From NCBI GenBank assembly GCA_039033415.1, contig JBCCCR010000029.1, forward strand, positions 32,332-96,331: DNA of 64,000 bases, in the 5' to 3' direction. A program made the translations under genes and the position numbers. Shown in pieces: positions 1 to 8,900 of this stretch. Origin of the DNA: Pseudomonadota bacterium (lineage in GTDB: Bacteria > Pseudomonadota > Gammaproteobacteria > Xanthomonadales > SZUA-38). Positions within the stretch are counted from its first letter, which is position 1. Each line of letters starts with the position of its first letter. The notes below the pieces were generated by a model, which was given only the letters and a program-made list of their open reading frames with translations, was not told the DNA's origin and did not search any database.

Positions 1-1128
1 CGCCTGCACGGCTTTGGCATCCGCTGCACGGTTTTCGAAGCGGATGACCACCTGCCCCAGGATCTGCGTGCCTCAACGTTTCATCCGCCAACGATGGACA
101 TGCTGGATCCCTACGGCATTACGGAACAACTGCTGGCGTCTGGCAGGCCCTGTCCCTCCTGGCAGATCCGAATTCACGAAACGCACGAAAAGGCCGAGTT
201 CGATCTGAAGCTGATTGCGGATCAAACCCGTCATCCCTACCGGCTACAGTGCGAGCAGTCGAAGTTCTGTGCCCTGCTGCTGGAGGCACTCAGCGGTTCA
301 CCGTTTGTGGATCTCCGCTTTGGCGCCCGGGTCACCGCCATCGAGCAGGATAGTTCCGGAGTGGAGTTTGAGGTCGAGGAGCGCGATCGCCGCCGGCGCT
401 GGGCCGGCGAATTTGCGGTCGGCGCGGACGGGGCCCGGAGCGTGGTCCGCAAAGCGCTCGGTCTTGAGTTTGACGGGAAGACCTATCCGGAAACGACGAT
501 CCTGACCACCACCCAATTCCCGTTTCAGGATCATCTGCCGGGGCTGTCCAACGTCAACTACGTGTGGACGGAAGGCGGTACTTTCAGCCTGCTTCACCTG
601 CCGGATCGCTGGAGGTGCTCGCTGTATCGAGATCCGGATGAATCGGTGGAGGACGCTAGCCAGCCCGATGCGATCGAGCGAAAGCTGCAGCGAATTGTTC
701 CGAGGTCACAACGCTACGAAGTGCTCGATCAGCGGGTCTACCGGCTTCATATGCGAATTGTCGAAGACTACGTCCGCGGGCGTGTTGCATTGGCTGGTGA
801 CGCGGCGCATCTGAACAGCCCCTCGGGAGGCATGGGGATGAACGGAGGGGTGCACGATGCTTTTGCCCTCACCGAGGAGCTTCACCGAGTGTTGGCCGGC
901 GCGCCACCGTCGCAGCTGGACCGCTACACGCAGCGGCGACTGCCGACTGCGAAAAGGGAAATCCTCCAGCAGGCGGACCGCAACCGTCGCCGCATGCAGG
1001 AGCGTGACCCGGCGAAGCGGCGCGAGATGTTCGAGGAACTCCAGCACATCGCGACCACACCGGAGCTGGCCAGAGAATACCTGCTGCGGGCGTCGATGAT
1101 CACCGGTCTACAAAAGGAAGCGCATTGA
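1..1128 (+). CDS. FAD-dependent aromatic monooxygenase, 5' truncated
   Basis: The reading frame is open from the first base, so the true start lies outside the window; 375 residues are visible. It belongs to the p-hydroxybenzoate-hydroxylase-like (PF01494) flavoprotein monooxygenases, which hydroxylate aromatic rings using NAD(P)H and O2. Visible marks are 'ASTFHPPT' near the N-terminus, the DG motif 'VGADGARSVVRK', and the FAD-contacting 'ALAGDAAHLNSPSGGMG'. Only the first few dozen residues, including the GxGxxG dinucleotide motif, should be missing. The stop codon overlaps the TTG start of the next gene, so the two are translationally coupled. The substrate cannot be told; pairing with a maleate-isomerase-like gene recalls nicC/nicE of nicotinate degradation, but that is only an analogy. 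Confidence 0.88.
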   Translation, partial: RLHGFGIRCTVFEADDHLPQDLRASTFHPPTMDMLDPYGITEQLLASGRPCPSWQIRIHETHEKAEFDLKLIADQTRHPYRLQCEQSKFCALLLEALSGSPFVDLRFGARVTAIEQDSSGVEFEVEERDRRRRWAGEFAVGADGARSVVRKALGLEFDGKTYPETTILTTTQFPFQDHLPGLSNVNYVWTEGGTFSLLHLPDRWRCSLYRDPDESVEDASQPDAIERKLQRIVPRSQRYEVLDQRVYRLHMRIVEDYVRGRVALAGDAAHLNSPSGGMGMNGGVHDAFALTEELHRVLAGAPPSQLDRYTQRRLPTAKREILQQADRNRRRMQERDPAKRREMFEELQHIATTPELAREYLLRASMITGLQKEAH

Positions 1129-1874
1129 GCGGGGACTACGGAACCGGCGGACGCCTCGGCGTTGGTACGCCCCAGGGTAACCCCACGGTTGAGCCCGAGA
1201 TGAATATTCTGCTGCCGCGCAACTGTTGCCTGCACACCGTGCGACTAACCAGCCAGGCAGATGAGCCGGCCGATCGGCTGCGCCAATATCTCGAAAAACT
1301 CCCCGACTATCTCACCCGCTTTGACGTGCTGTCACTCGATGCATTTGGCTTTGCGTGTACCGCATCTTCGTACCTGCTCGGCGCTGTGCGGGAGCGGGAA
1401 TTGGTGGATCGCTGCAGTCAGCACTTTCCCGTGGTCACCGCAACCCATGCAATCGGCTGGGCGCTCGAAAAGCTCAATGCCCGACGCATTGCGATCGCCG
1501 CACCCTACTCAGCATCAATCCGCGATGCTGCCGCCAAGTACTGGACCGCGGCGGGTTTTGAGGTTCAGCAGCTGGTGCCGATCGAAACGGCTACGGCAGA
1601 CACCCGGAGCATCTATCAGCTCGACAGCGACGATGCCAGGGCCGTACTCGCAACCCTCAACTTTCAACGGGTGGACGCGGTCCTGCTGACGGGCACCGGC
1701 CTGCCGTCCCTGAGGATCCTGGCAGAAGATTGGCCCGTGCCGGTGCTGTCGTCGAATTTGTCGCTGGCCGCCAGGTTGATGTCTGTGGCGGGCCTGCCGG
1801 CGGCGCGCGCCATGAAAGGCGTCTTCATTCCCGGCTGGATCGAGCGCCTGCGCGAGGCGCTGGCGGCGCCTTAG
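1125..1874 (+). CDS. Maleate isomerase / arylmalonate decarboxylase-like protein (Asp/Glu racemase superfamily)
   Basis: 249 residues, TTG start overlapping the upstream stop by 4 bp. The N-terminal 'GTPQGNPTVEPE' is the hallmark of the maleate isomerase group; family members isomerise or decarboxylate small dicarboxylates with one or two active-site cysteines. The first catalytic cysteine position is present (Cys78 in 'FGFACTASSY'). The second, normally in an 'SCxxL' context, reads 'LTGTGLPS' (residues 188-195), so the second cysteine is absent. Maleate isomerase needs both, and arylmalonate decarboxylase has only the second, so the reaction here is uncertain. It probably acts in the cytoplasm on the product of the pathway served by the upstream monooxygenase. 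Confidence 0.8.
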   Translation: MSGDYGTGGRLGVGTPQGNPTVEPEMNILLPRNCCLHTVRLTSQADEPADRLRQYLEKLPDYLTRFDVLSLDAFGFACTASSYLLGAVRERELVDRCSQHFPVVTATHAIGWALEKLNARRIAIAAPYSASIRDAAAKYWTAAGFEVQQLVPIETATADTRSIYQLDSDDARAVLATLNFQRVDAVLLTGTGLPSLRILAEDWPVPVLSSNLSLAARLMSVAGLPAARAMKGVFIPGWIERLREALAAP

Positions 1875-1986
1875 GGTCAAATTCTAGCGGGAGGTTACGG
1901 CGGACACGACATCGGTCATCACCCGGTGCCCTAACGTCTCTTTGAGGTAACATCCGAGGCAAGGCAGCGAGGAGCGACGCAGCGGT

Positions 1987-2598
1987 TTGAGCGATAAGCC
2001 CAGCACCGGCGGCACCCTGACCGGACGCTTGAACCGCGACTGGCGGGCGGATCTTGCGCCGGAGGTTTACCAGGAGTTACGCATCATTGCTCACGCCCAG
2101 CTGCGGTCCCAACGCAGCAGCGCCACGCTCAACACCACGGCGCTGGTTAATGAAGCGTACCTCAAGCTCGGATCGAGACAGCGCCGCTGGAAAAACCGCA
2201 AACACTTCTATGCCACGATGGCCAAGGTCATGCGGCAGGTGGTCATCGACCTGGCGCGAAGACACAGCGCGGCGAAACGTGATGGCGGGTTTCGACTCAG
2301 CCTCGACGCGCTGGATCGAGGGGAGCTTCGCTGGCAGGAAGTCTCGGAGCTCATTGCGATCGACGCAGCGCTGGAAAAGCTAGGCGAGCTGGATCCCCAG
2401 CTGGAGCAAGTGCTCGAACTGCGTTACTTCGCAGGCATGTCCGTCACCGATGTGGCCGAGCTGCTCAATCGATCCGAGCCTTCAATCAAGCGCGACTTTC
2501 GGGCCGCCCGCGCCTTCCTCGCCAGCGAGCTGTCCAGCGAAACCGCTAACCCGAATGCGGGGCACGATGCCGGCGCCGGAACGCGCCGTAAGACGTGA
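1987..2598 (+). CDS. ECF-type RNA polymerase sigma factor (TIGR02999 / ECF43-like)
   Basis: 203 residues from a TTG start preceded by a GAGGAG-type ribosome site. Region 2 is recognisable around 'NTTALVNEAYLKL' and 'FYATMAKVMRQVVIDLARR', and region 4 around 'LRYFAGMSVTDVAELLNRS', the helix-turn-helix for the -35 element. This fits the sigma-70 subgroup often paired with Ser/Thr kinases instead of membrane anti-sigma factors. Characterised members (Xanthomonas EcfK, Vibrio EcfP) are switched on by phosphorylation from the neighbouring kinase. The next gene is such a kinase and overlaps by up to 4 bp, so the pair should be one regulatory unit. The regulon cannot be seen here. Confidence 0.9.
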   Translation: MSDKPSTGGTLTGRLNRDWRADLAPEVYQELRIIAHAQLRSQRSSATLNTTALVNEAYLKLGSRQRRWKNRKHFYATMAKVMRQVVIDLARRHSAAKRDGGFRLSLDALDRGELRWQEVSELIAIDAALEKLGELDPQLEQVLELRYFAGMSVTDVAELLNRSEPSIKRDFRAARAFLASELSSETANPNAGHDAGAGTRRKT

Positions 2599-5327
2599 TG
2601 GAATCGGATCAATGGGCACGGGTCCGACGACTGTTCGATCAGCTTTGTGATCTGAGCGGTACCGAGCAGCAGGCGGCCCTTGATGAGCTGACCGACTCAA
2701 CCGAGGTGCGGCGGCGCGTTGAGAGCATGCTCGCCGCTGAGCACGACAACGCGATCAAAGCGTCGCTGGCGGAGCAGACGCCTTCGCTGGTGGATCACCT
2801 CAGCCGAATGAGTTCGCCTGGACGCCGGGTCGGACCCTACACAATCGGTGCGCTGATCGGGCGCGGCGGGATGGGCGAGATCTACGCCGCCGAGCGGTCC
2901 GACGGTGCTTACCAGCAGCGAGTGGCGATCAAGTTTGTCGCGCTCAAGTCGCCGGAACAGGCGGTGCGCTTCGAACGGGAGCGCCAGCTGCTCGCGAGCC
3001 TGGAGCACCCGAACATCGCCCGACTGCTGGACGGTGGTGTAGATCCGGAGGGGATTCCATTCCTGGTGATGGAGTACATCGACGGTCAGACGATCGATGG
3101 CTACTGTGATCAGCAGCGGCTCAACGTTGCCAGGCGCATCGAGCTGTTTCTGCCCGTGATCGCTGCCGTCTCCGCGGCGCATCGGCAGCTGATTGTTCAT
3201 CGCGATATCAAGCCGCAGAACGTCCTCGTTGACGCGGAAGGTCAGCCCAAGCTGATCGATTTTGGCATCGGCAAGGTGCTGTCGGACGCCGCGGCGAGCC
3301 CAACGATTACCCGCCCGGACGACCAGCTGCTGACGCCCGCAAATGCTGCTCCCGAACAGGTCGGCGATGGCGCGATCGGCACCCATACGGACAGTTTTCA
3401 GCTGGGGCTGCTGCTGGGTGAACTGGTTTGCGGCGTTCCGGCCCGGGACCTGAAAAGCGCATCCATGGAACAGGTCGTGACGACGCTGCTGCAGTCGGTG
3501 CCTTCACCAGCAAGCCGTCTCGCCGCCTCACTCAACGCCCGGGCAATCGCGGACGCTCGGTCCGATGGGCTTGGCTTCCTGCAGCGACAGCTGGCTGGCG
3601 ACCTGGGGTCGATTCTCAGCAAGGCCTGCGCCATCGAACCGACAGCCCGCTATCGCAATGTCGACGATCTTGGCGATGATCTGCGCCGCTATCTGACCCA
3701 CCAACCGGTGCAGGCGAGGAAACCTTCTGGCTGGTACCTCTTGAGCCGTTTCGTTCGCCGGCACCGCGCCGCGGTTGCCGCGTCGCTTGCCGCGCTGCTG
3801 GCGCTGGGCGCCGCTTTCGCCTATAGCGTCGGCCAGACCCGCGAGGCCGAACGGCAGCGCGGGCTGGCGATCGCTGAGGCGCAGAAGCAGGCGGAGGTTC
3901 GCCGCTTCCTGGTCAGCGTGTTTCGCCAGGCAGACCCGAGCATCAGCCGGGGCCGCGACGTCACTGCCCACTCGCTGCTGGCATCCGCCGCAACTCAGGT
4001 GGTGGATCGCGTTGACGACCCGCTAACCTCCGCCGCAACATTTCAGGCGATCGGCGGCGCCTATCACGGCCTGGGCTCACAGGAGGAAGCGGAGCTATAC
4101 CTACAGCAGGCCCTGTCGCTATATCGCGAACTGGGGCAGAGCGAGTCCGAAGACTTTGCGTCAACAGCCTTTCTGCTCGGTGAGGTCTACCAGGCGGCCA
4201 GCAGAGCCGAATCTCTCGATCTCCACCGGCTGGCGCTGACAACGCGGCTCAGGCTGTCACCCGAGCCCCGCGCGGCGCTCGCTGAGAGTCTGCTGGCGAC
4301 CGCCCGCGCGATGCGCCAGACCAACGATCGCGGCGCGATTGTCGAAACCTATGATCAGGCGCTGGAGATCATCGCAAGCTATGCCGGGACCGACAGCGCG
4401 GACTATGCGAGGGCGCTCGGGAAGCTGGGCGGCTATTACGGGTCGCTGGGCGCGCTGGAGACGCTCTATCCCATCGCGGTAGAGGCGTACCGCATTGGTG
4501 AGCTTAGCATGGAGCCCGATGATCCAGAGCTCGCGGTGCTTGCGCTGCTGCTGGGTACGGTGGCCAGCGACACCGGCCGGTTCGAGGCGGCGCGCGAGAA
4601 GCTGCAGCAGGCCTTCGATCGGTTTACGGCAATCTACGGCGATCGCCATCCGCGAACACTGGCGGCGCTCGCGAACCGGTCGGTGCTGTCTTCGCATTTG
4701 GGTCAGACGGAAGAAATGCTGGCGCTGGCGACCCAGTATCGGGATCGGTTAAACGAGGTTTTTGGGCCTCGGTCACCCAAGGCGGCCTTTGGCTGGTCGA
4801 ATCTGGGCTCAAGCTACTTCAGCGCGGGCCGCTTTAACGAGGCCCTGGAGGCCTTTCATCAATCCATTGAAATCCTGACCGATCCGGACAACCCCGGGGA
4901 AGACAACGCAGGAAGGGATTATGTGTTCGCCGGCATGGCGCTGGTTGAGCTCGGCGAACCCGATGCCGCGCTGGAGGCCTTCGAGACCGCCCAAACGCGG
5001 GCTCTCGGGCTGGTGACCAGCGTATTGGCCAGCCGCTACGCCGCTGAGGCACGCCTGCGGCGAGGCGGGCTCGAGGCTGCGCAGTCGCTCGCTGAGCAGG
5101 CGCTGGCGGGCGCCGCCCCGCTGAATCAGGTGCTGCTGACGGCCGGCGCCGAGCTGACCCTGGCCCGGGTGTTGTTGGCTCGTGCTGAGCTCACCGCCGC
5201 GGCGCTGGCGCTGAAATCCGCCCGTTCCCGCGTCGCCGATAGCCCGTTTCACAAGGCCAGGGACCTTCTTGTCACAATCGATGAAACGCTGAGCCTGATT
5301 GAGGCTGAGCGGGCTGCCCGCGACTGA
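2598..5327 (+). CDS. Transmembrane Ser/Thr protein kinase with C-terminal TPR repeats
   Basis: 909 residues from ATG 2598; a GTG directly before it (2595) is an alternative. After an N-terminal helix of about 75 residues comes a full Hanks-type kinase domain: glycine loop G88-RGGMGE, Lys112 in 'VAIKF', catalytic 'HRDIKPQN' with Asp203, and Asp221 of the DFG motif. A single membrane helix lies near residues 392-412. The rest, about 490 residues, has the alanine/leucine-rich helical pattern of TPR repeats, including 'NLGSSYFSAGRFNEALEAF'. The TPR part should face the periplasm and sense a ligand or protein, while the kinase phosphorylates a cytoplasmic target, most simply the sigma factor encoded immediately upstream. 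Confidence 0.92.
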   Translation: MESDQWARVRRLFDQLCDLSGTEQQAALDELTDSTEVRRRVESMLAAEHDNAIKASLAEQTPSLVDHLSRMSSPGRRVGPYTIGALIGRGGMGEIYAAERSDGAYQQRVAIKFVALKSPEQAVRFERERQLLASLEHPNIARLLDGGVDPEGIPFLVMEYIDGQTIDGYCDQQRLNVARRIELFLPVIAAVSAAHRQLIVHRDIKPQNVLVDAEGQPKLIDFGIGKVLSDAAASPTITRPDDQLLTPANAAPEQVGDGAIGTHTDSFQLGLLLGELVCGVPARDLKSASMEQVVTTLLQSVPSPASRLAASLNARAIADARSDGLGFLQRQLAGDLGSILSKACAIEPTARYRNVDDLGDDLRRYLTHQPVQARKPSGWYLLSRFVRRHRAAVAASLAALLALGAAFAYSVGQTREAERQRGLAIAEAQKQAEVRRFLVSVFRQADPSISRGRDVTAHSLLASAATQVVDRVDDPLTSAATFQAIGGAYHGLGSQEEAELYLQQALSLYRELGQSESEDFASTAFLLGEVYQAASRAESLDLHRLALTTRLRLSPEPRAALAESLLATARAMRQTNDRGAIVETYDQALEIIASYAGTDSADYARALGKLGGYYGSLGALETLYPIAVEAYRIGELSMEPDDPELAVLALLLGTVASDTGRFEAAREKLQQAFDRFTAIYGDRHPRTLAALANRSVLSSHLGQTEEMLALATQYRDRLNEVFGPRSPKAAFGWSNLGSSYFSAGRFNEALEAFHQSIEILTDPDNPGEDNAGRDYVFAGMALVELGEPDAALEAFETAQTRALGLVTSVLASRYAAEARLRRGGLEAAQSLAEQALAGAAPLNQVLLTAGAELTLARVLLARAELTAAALALKSARSRVADSPFHKARDLLVTIDETLSLIEAERAARD

Positions 5328-5957
5328 TCGAAACTTCGCGACGAGTAACTAAATGCGCGAGACGGGCCAGAAGCCGGAAAAAAGCGGAGTTGAACCATTA
5401 ACCGAGAAGCCGGACTTCCATGGCAACCGAATCAAAAACGCTCGAAACCCTTCCCATTAGGTCAATGATGGATTGGAACCACGCTCTGTTTTACGTCGCG
5501 AAAACGGAAAGTAAGAAAAACGGAAATATTCGTGGAAGATTTATGGAGGACCACTTTGCTAGGTCGGAGCGACAACCCCTGGCCACGGACAATTTGGTGA
5601 CAGCCAAATCAAATATGGCGAAACCGTACTTCAACATAACGAAAGCGATTGGCTAGATAACCCTTACACCGAGATGAACGGATTAGTCACTGGCGCGACG
5701 GGTCCATGGCTGCTTACGGGTACCCATTGATTAACGAATGCAACGCACTGTAAACCGAACGGCTTGTTCCCTCCTCAGACTGTCTGGCAAATCCCAAAAT
5801 CCAGCTATTTTCAGTAAATCTGTTTTTCTCACTCACCAAACTCAGCTAGCGATCGCCAGACGAGTGCTAATGTTCTGAGAAGGCTTTGCGGACTTTTCTT
5901 ACATACCGGGGATTTCGCACATGCTAGATTGAAGTGAGATTTACGGGGGAAAGTCGT
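5328..5957 (+). other. AT-rich intergenic stretch with a short dusA-like sequence
   Basis: No convincing gene lies between the kinase stop and the large secreted gene. Base composition becomes visibly more AT-rich from about 5390. A 78-codon open frame at 5420-5656 lacks a good ribosome site and resembles no known protein. At 5465-5477 there is a 13-mer matching the early part of dusA (10339-10351) at 12 of 13 bases, and the ten bases 5459-5468 recur exactly at 10288-10297 around the dusA start. The last ~30 bases carry the ribosome site of the next gene. Confidence 0.5.
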
Positions 5958-8900
5958 ATGAAGCTTTGCCTAATATCCATGATCTTGGTATTGGGTCTGA
6001 GACTACCTGTGGCACAGTCCGGCGAAATCCAATATCGCTTTGAGCGTTTTTTCCCCGTGCTTCCTCAGCCGTGGTATTTCCTGCAGATCGAGGATATGGC
6101 GGTCGCACTGGATGGGAGCATCTACGCCGGAGACCGGAGCGGCGTCGGGATCTACAGGCTATCGCGCAACGGTCAGGTCATTTCGCGCTGGACCGATTTC
6201 ACGCCACACGCCATCGAGCTTGGACCCAACGGTAATTTGTATGCTGCAGGGAATGCCAGTCCCAGCCCGCGCAGCGTTCGAGTCTACTCACCCGATGGAG
6301 AGTTGTTAAATTCCTGGGGCACGCTAGGTTCCGGGCCAGGCCAATTTCGCTCGCCAAGAGGTTTAGCGATTGATCGTCAAAATGGTGTGGTTTATGTCTC
6401 TGATGGCAGAGCAAGTTTGCCGCCTCGCGTTCAAACGTTTTCTTTAAATGGCGACTTGCTAAACACCGCCTGGGAGATTTACTCGTCGCCGCCAATCAGC
6501 TGTGGATGCGAAGTGCGGGCGCCGCTGGCTTACAGTGCCGAGGGGTTTGTTTTTGTGGGTGAGGATTTTAATGACACGGTAAAGAAATTTACGACCGACG
6601 GGACGCTAGTTGCCGAATGGTCTGTGCCCGGCTCAGGACCAGCGAGCTTGGCCCTACTTGGCGATCAACTGTATGTAGCCTCGGGTCTCACAGCCTACCT
6701 CTATGACCTGGATGGGGTACCGATGGGCAGCATTCCTTCAAGCGACTTCAACGTATTTGCGATTGCCGAAGACCCTTCAGGTGGTTTCGTTGTTGGAGGC
6801 TTTGATTTTGTGGAAACGCGTGATGCTAGCGGTGCGATAGTCAGCAGGTTTACCAGCTCAGGCATCTTCCCTGGCGGTGCCCTAGTACCAGGCAGGATCG
6901 ATTCACCCGGACAAATCGACATCAACTCAGCTGGCAATCTCCTTGTTCCCGACAATGGCGGCATCCGAATCTTCGATCCGCAAGGCGCCTATCTGGGCGA
7001 CTTTGGGACAGCTCAGTCTGGGAATGTCGCAGCACATCCAGACGGTTCAGTTTTCACAGTTGACTCCCAACAAATCCGCCGCTTCGACGACTCTGGAAAT
7101 GAAATTGCGAGTTTCCCGACCGCCACCTCTCAATTCCCGAGGGGGCTCGCTCTCAGTCCTGATGGCACCTCAATCTACGTCGCAGAACGTGTCACCAATG
7201 TCTCGGGTCTCGTTCGGCAGTACTCGGATGTTGGAGTAGCGCTTGCCAGTGAGGCGCTGCCGCGCGATCCAATTGGAGTTGCGGTCGGTCCTTCGGGACA
7301 GGTCTACGTTCTTACGACTTCCGCCGAGGTTGTTGTTCTTGATGCCTCGCTTAATACGATTCGGCAGTGGGCAGTTGGCAATCCGGTGGCCATTACCGTT
7401 GATGACCAAGAGCGGGTCATCACTACGAACTTTTCTACACAGCGTGAGACGATCGAGGTCTGGGACGAGTTCGGAAATCTGCAGTCAGCACTAGGCGGGC
7501 GGGGCACGGGTGTCAGCTTGTTCAGCGGCGCGCCTGTTAGCGCCGCAACTTCCGGAGACACGTTGTTTGTTGTTGACGCGGGGTTGAATCGTGTACAAAA
7601 ATTTGAATTAACCACTGCCATTAACGACACGCGAGCGATTATCGTCGCGGGTGGAGGCCCCTATCCGGGTAACGCACTTTGGCCGGCGACACAGGCTAAC
7701 GCTAGCTTTGCTTACCGCGCTTTGGCCTATCAAGGATTGAACCGCGAGACCATCGAGTACTTGTCCGCCGACACAGATCTTGACCTAGACCAAAACGGCG
7801 TCGCAGATGACGTTGACGCCAACGCCACAAGAGCATCATTGCGGGAAGCCTTGCTGGGCAGCGGGCTCGATGGGATGACCGGGTTTGCGGCAGGGACGCA
7901 GAATCTCGTTCTGTACCTCGTCGATCACGGCGGCGACGATGTGTTTCGAATTTCTGGTACGGAAACGGTGAGCGCGGCAGAACTTGCTGGCTGGATTGAT
8001 ACTTGGCAGCAAGCTAACCCGGGTAGTCGGATAACTGTCATCTACGATGCGTGCCAATCTGGTTCGTTCCAGGACGAACTTGCAGCACCATCGCATAACA
8101 GAGTAATCATTACGTCTGCGTCTGGTCTTGAAAATGCTTATTTTGTTAGCCAGGGAGCTTTGTCTTTTTCCAACTTTTTCTGGACGCATATTTTTAACGG
8201 ATTGTCTTTGGGCGATGCGTTCTCGCTGGCGTCAGTTGCGACAACGGGCGTCTTTGCGAGCCAAATTCCGCAGCTGGAGGCTGACGGGGATGGTCAGACT
8301 AATTCATCGTCAGACTTGGCCGCTGTAGAGAACTTTTTTTTGATCGGAAACGGTACCGCCAACATTGGTGATGCGCCAAGTATTGGCTCGGTAAGTCCAG
8401 ACCAGAGTATTCTGGGCACGAACTCAGCAACCCTTCGGGCAAATAATGTGATCGATGAAGACGGCATTGGACGTGTCTGGGCCGTGCTACGTCCTCCGGG
8501 TTTTAATCCGGGCTCTCCGGACAACCCGATTCAGGACCTTCCCACAGTGGATCTTCAGTCGAGTGGCGGCGGACACTACGAGGGAACGTTTGATGGTTTC
8601 AGTGAGGTGGGAACGTGGCAGGTCGCCATCTGCGCGAGTGATAGTCTCGGATCGACTACGGTGCCTATGGCAACGACCGTGACAGTGGGAAATCCGTTAC
8701 GGCGCCGCGCAGTTGTCGTGGCGGGTGGCGAACCGGCAAGCTCAGGATTTGAGTCCTACGTCAGTAGCGGTGACCTGGCGTTGCGAGCACTGGTACAGCA
8801 GGGCTATGGCCCGGACGGGGATACATGCCCCGATTCTACGTGTGACGACGTGCAATTCCTGGTAAACGCCGGGATAGCAGGCGCAGATGGTATGCCGACA

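Noticed and set aside
5420..5656. Possible small gene (78 codons) after the Ser/Thr kinase
   Set aside because: No convincing ribosome site, no family resemblance, and the region looks like intergenic AT-rich sequence; only its short dusA-like stretch was kept as a finding.
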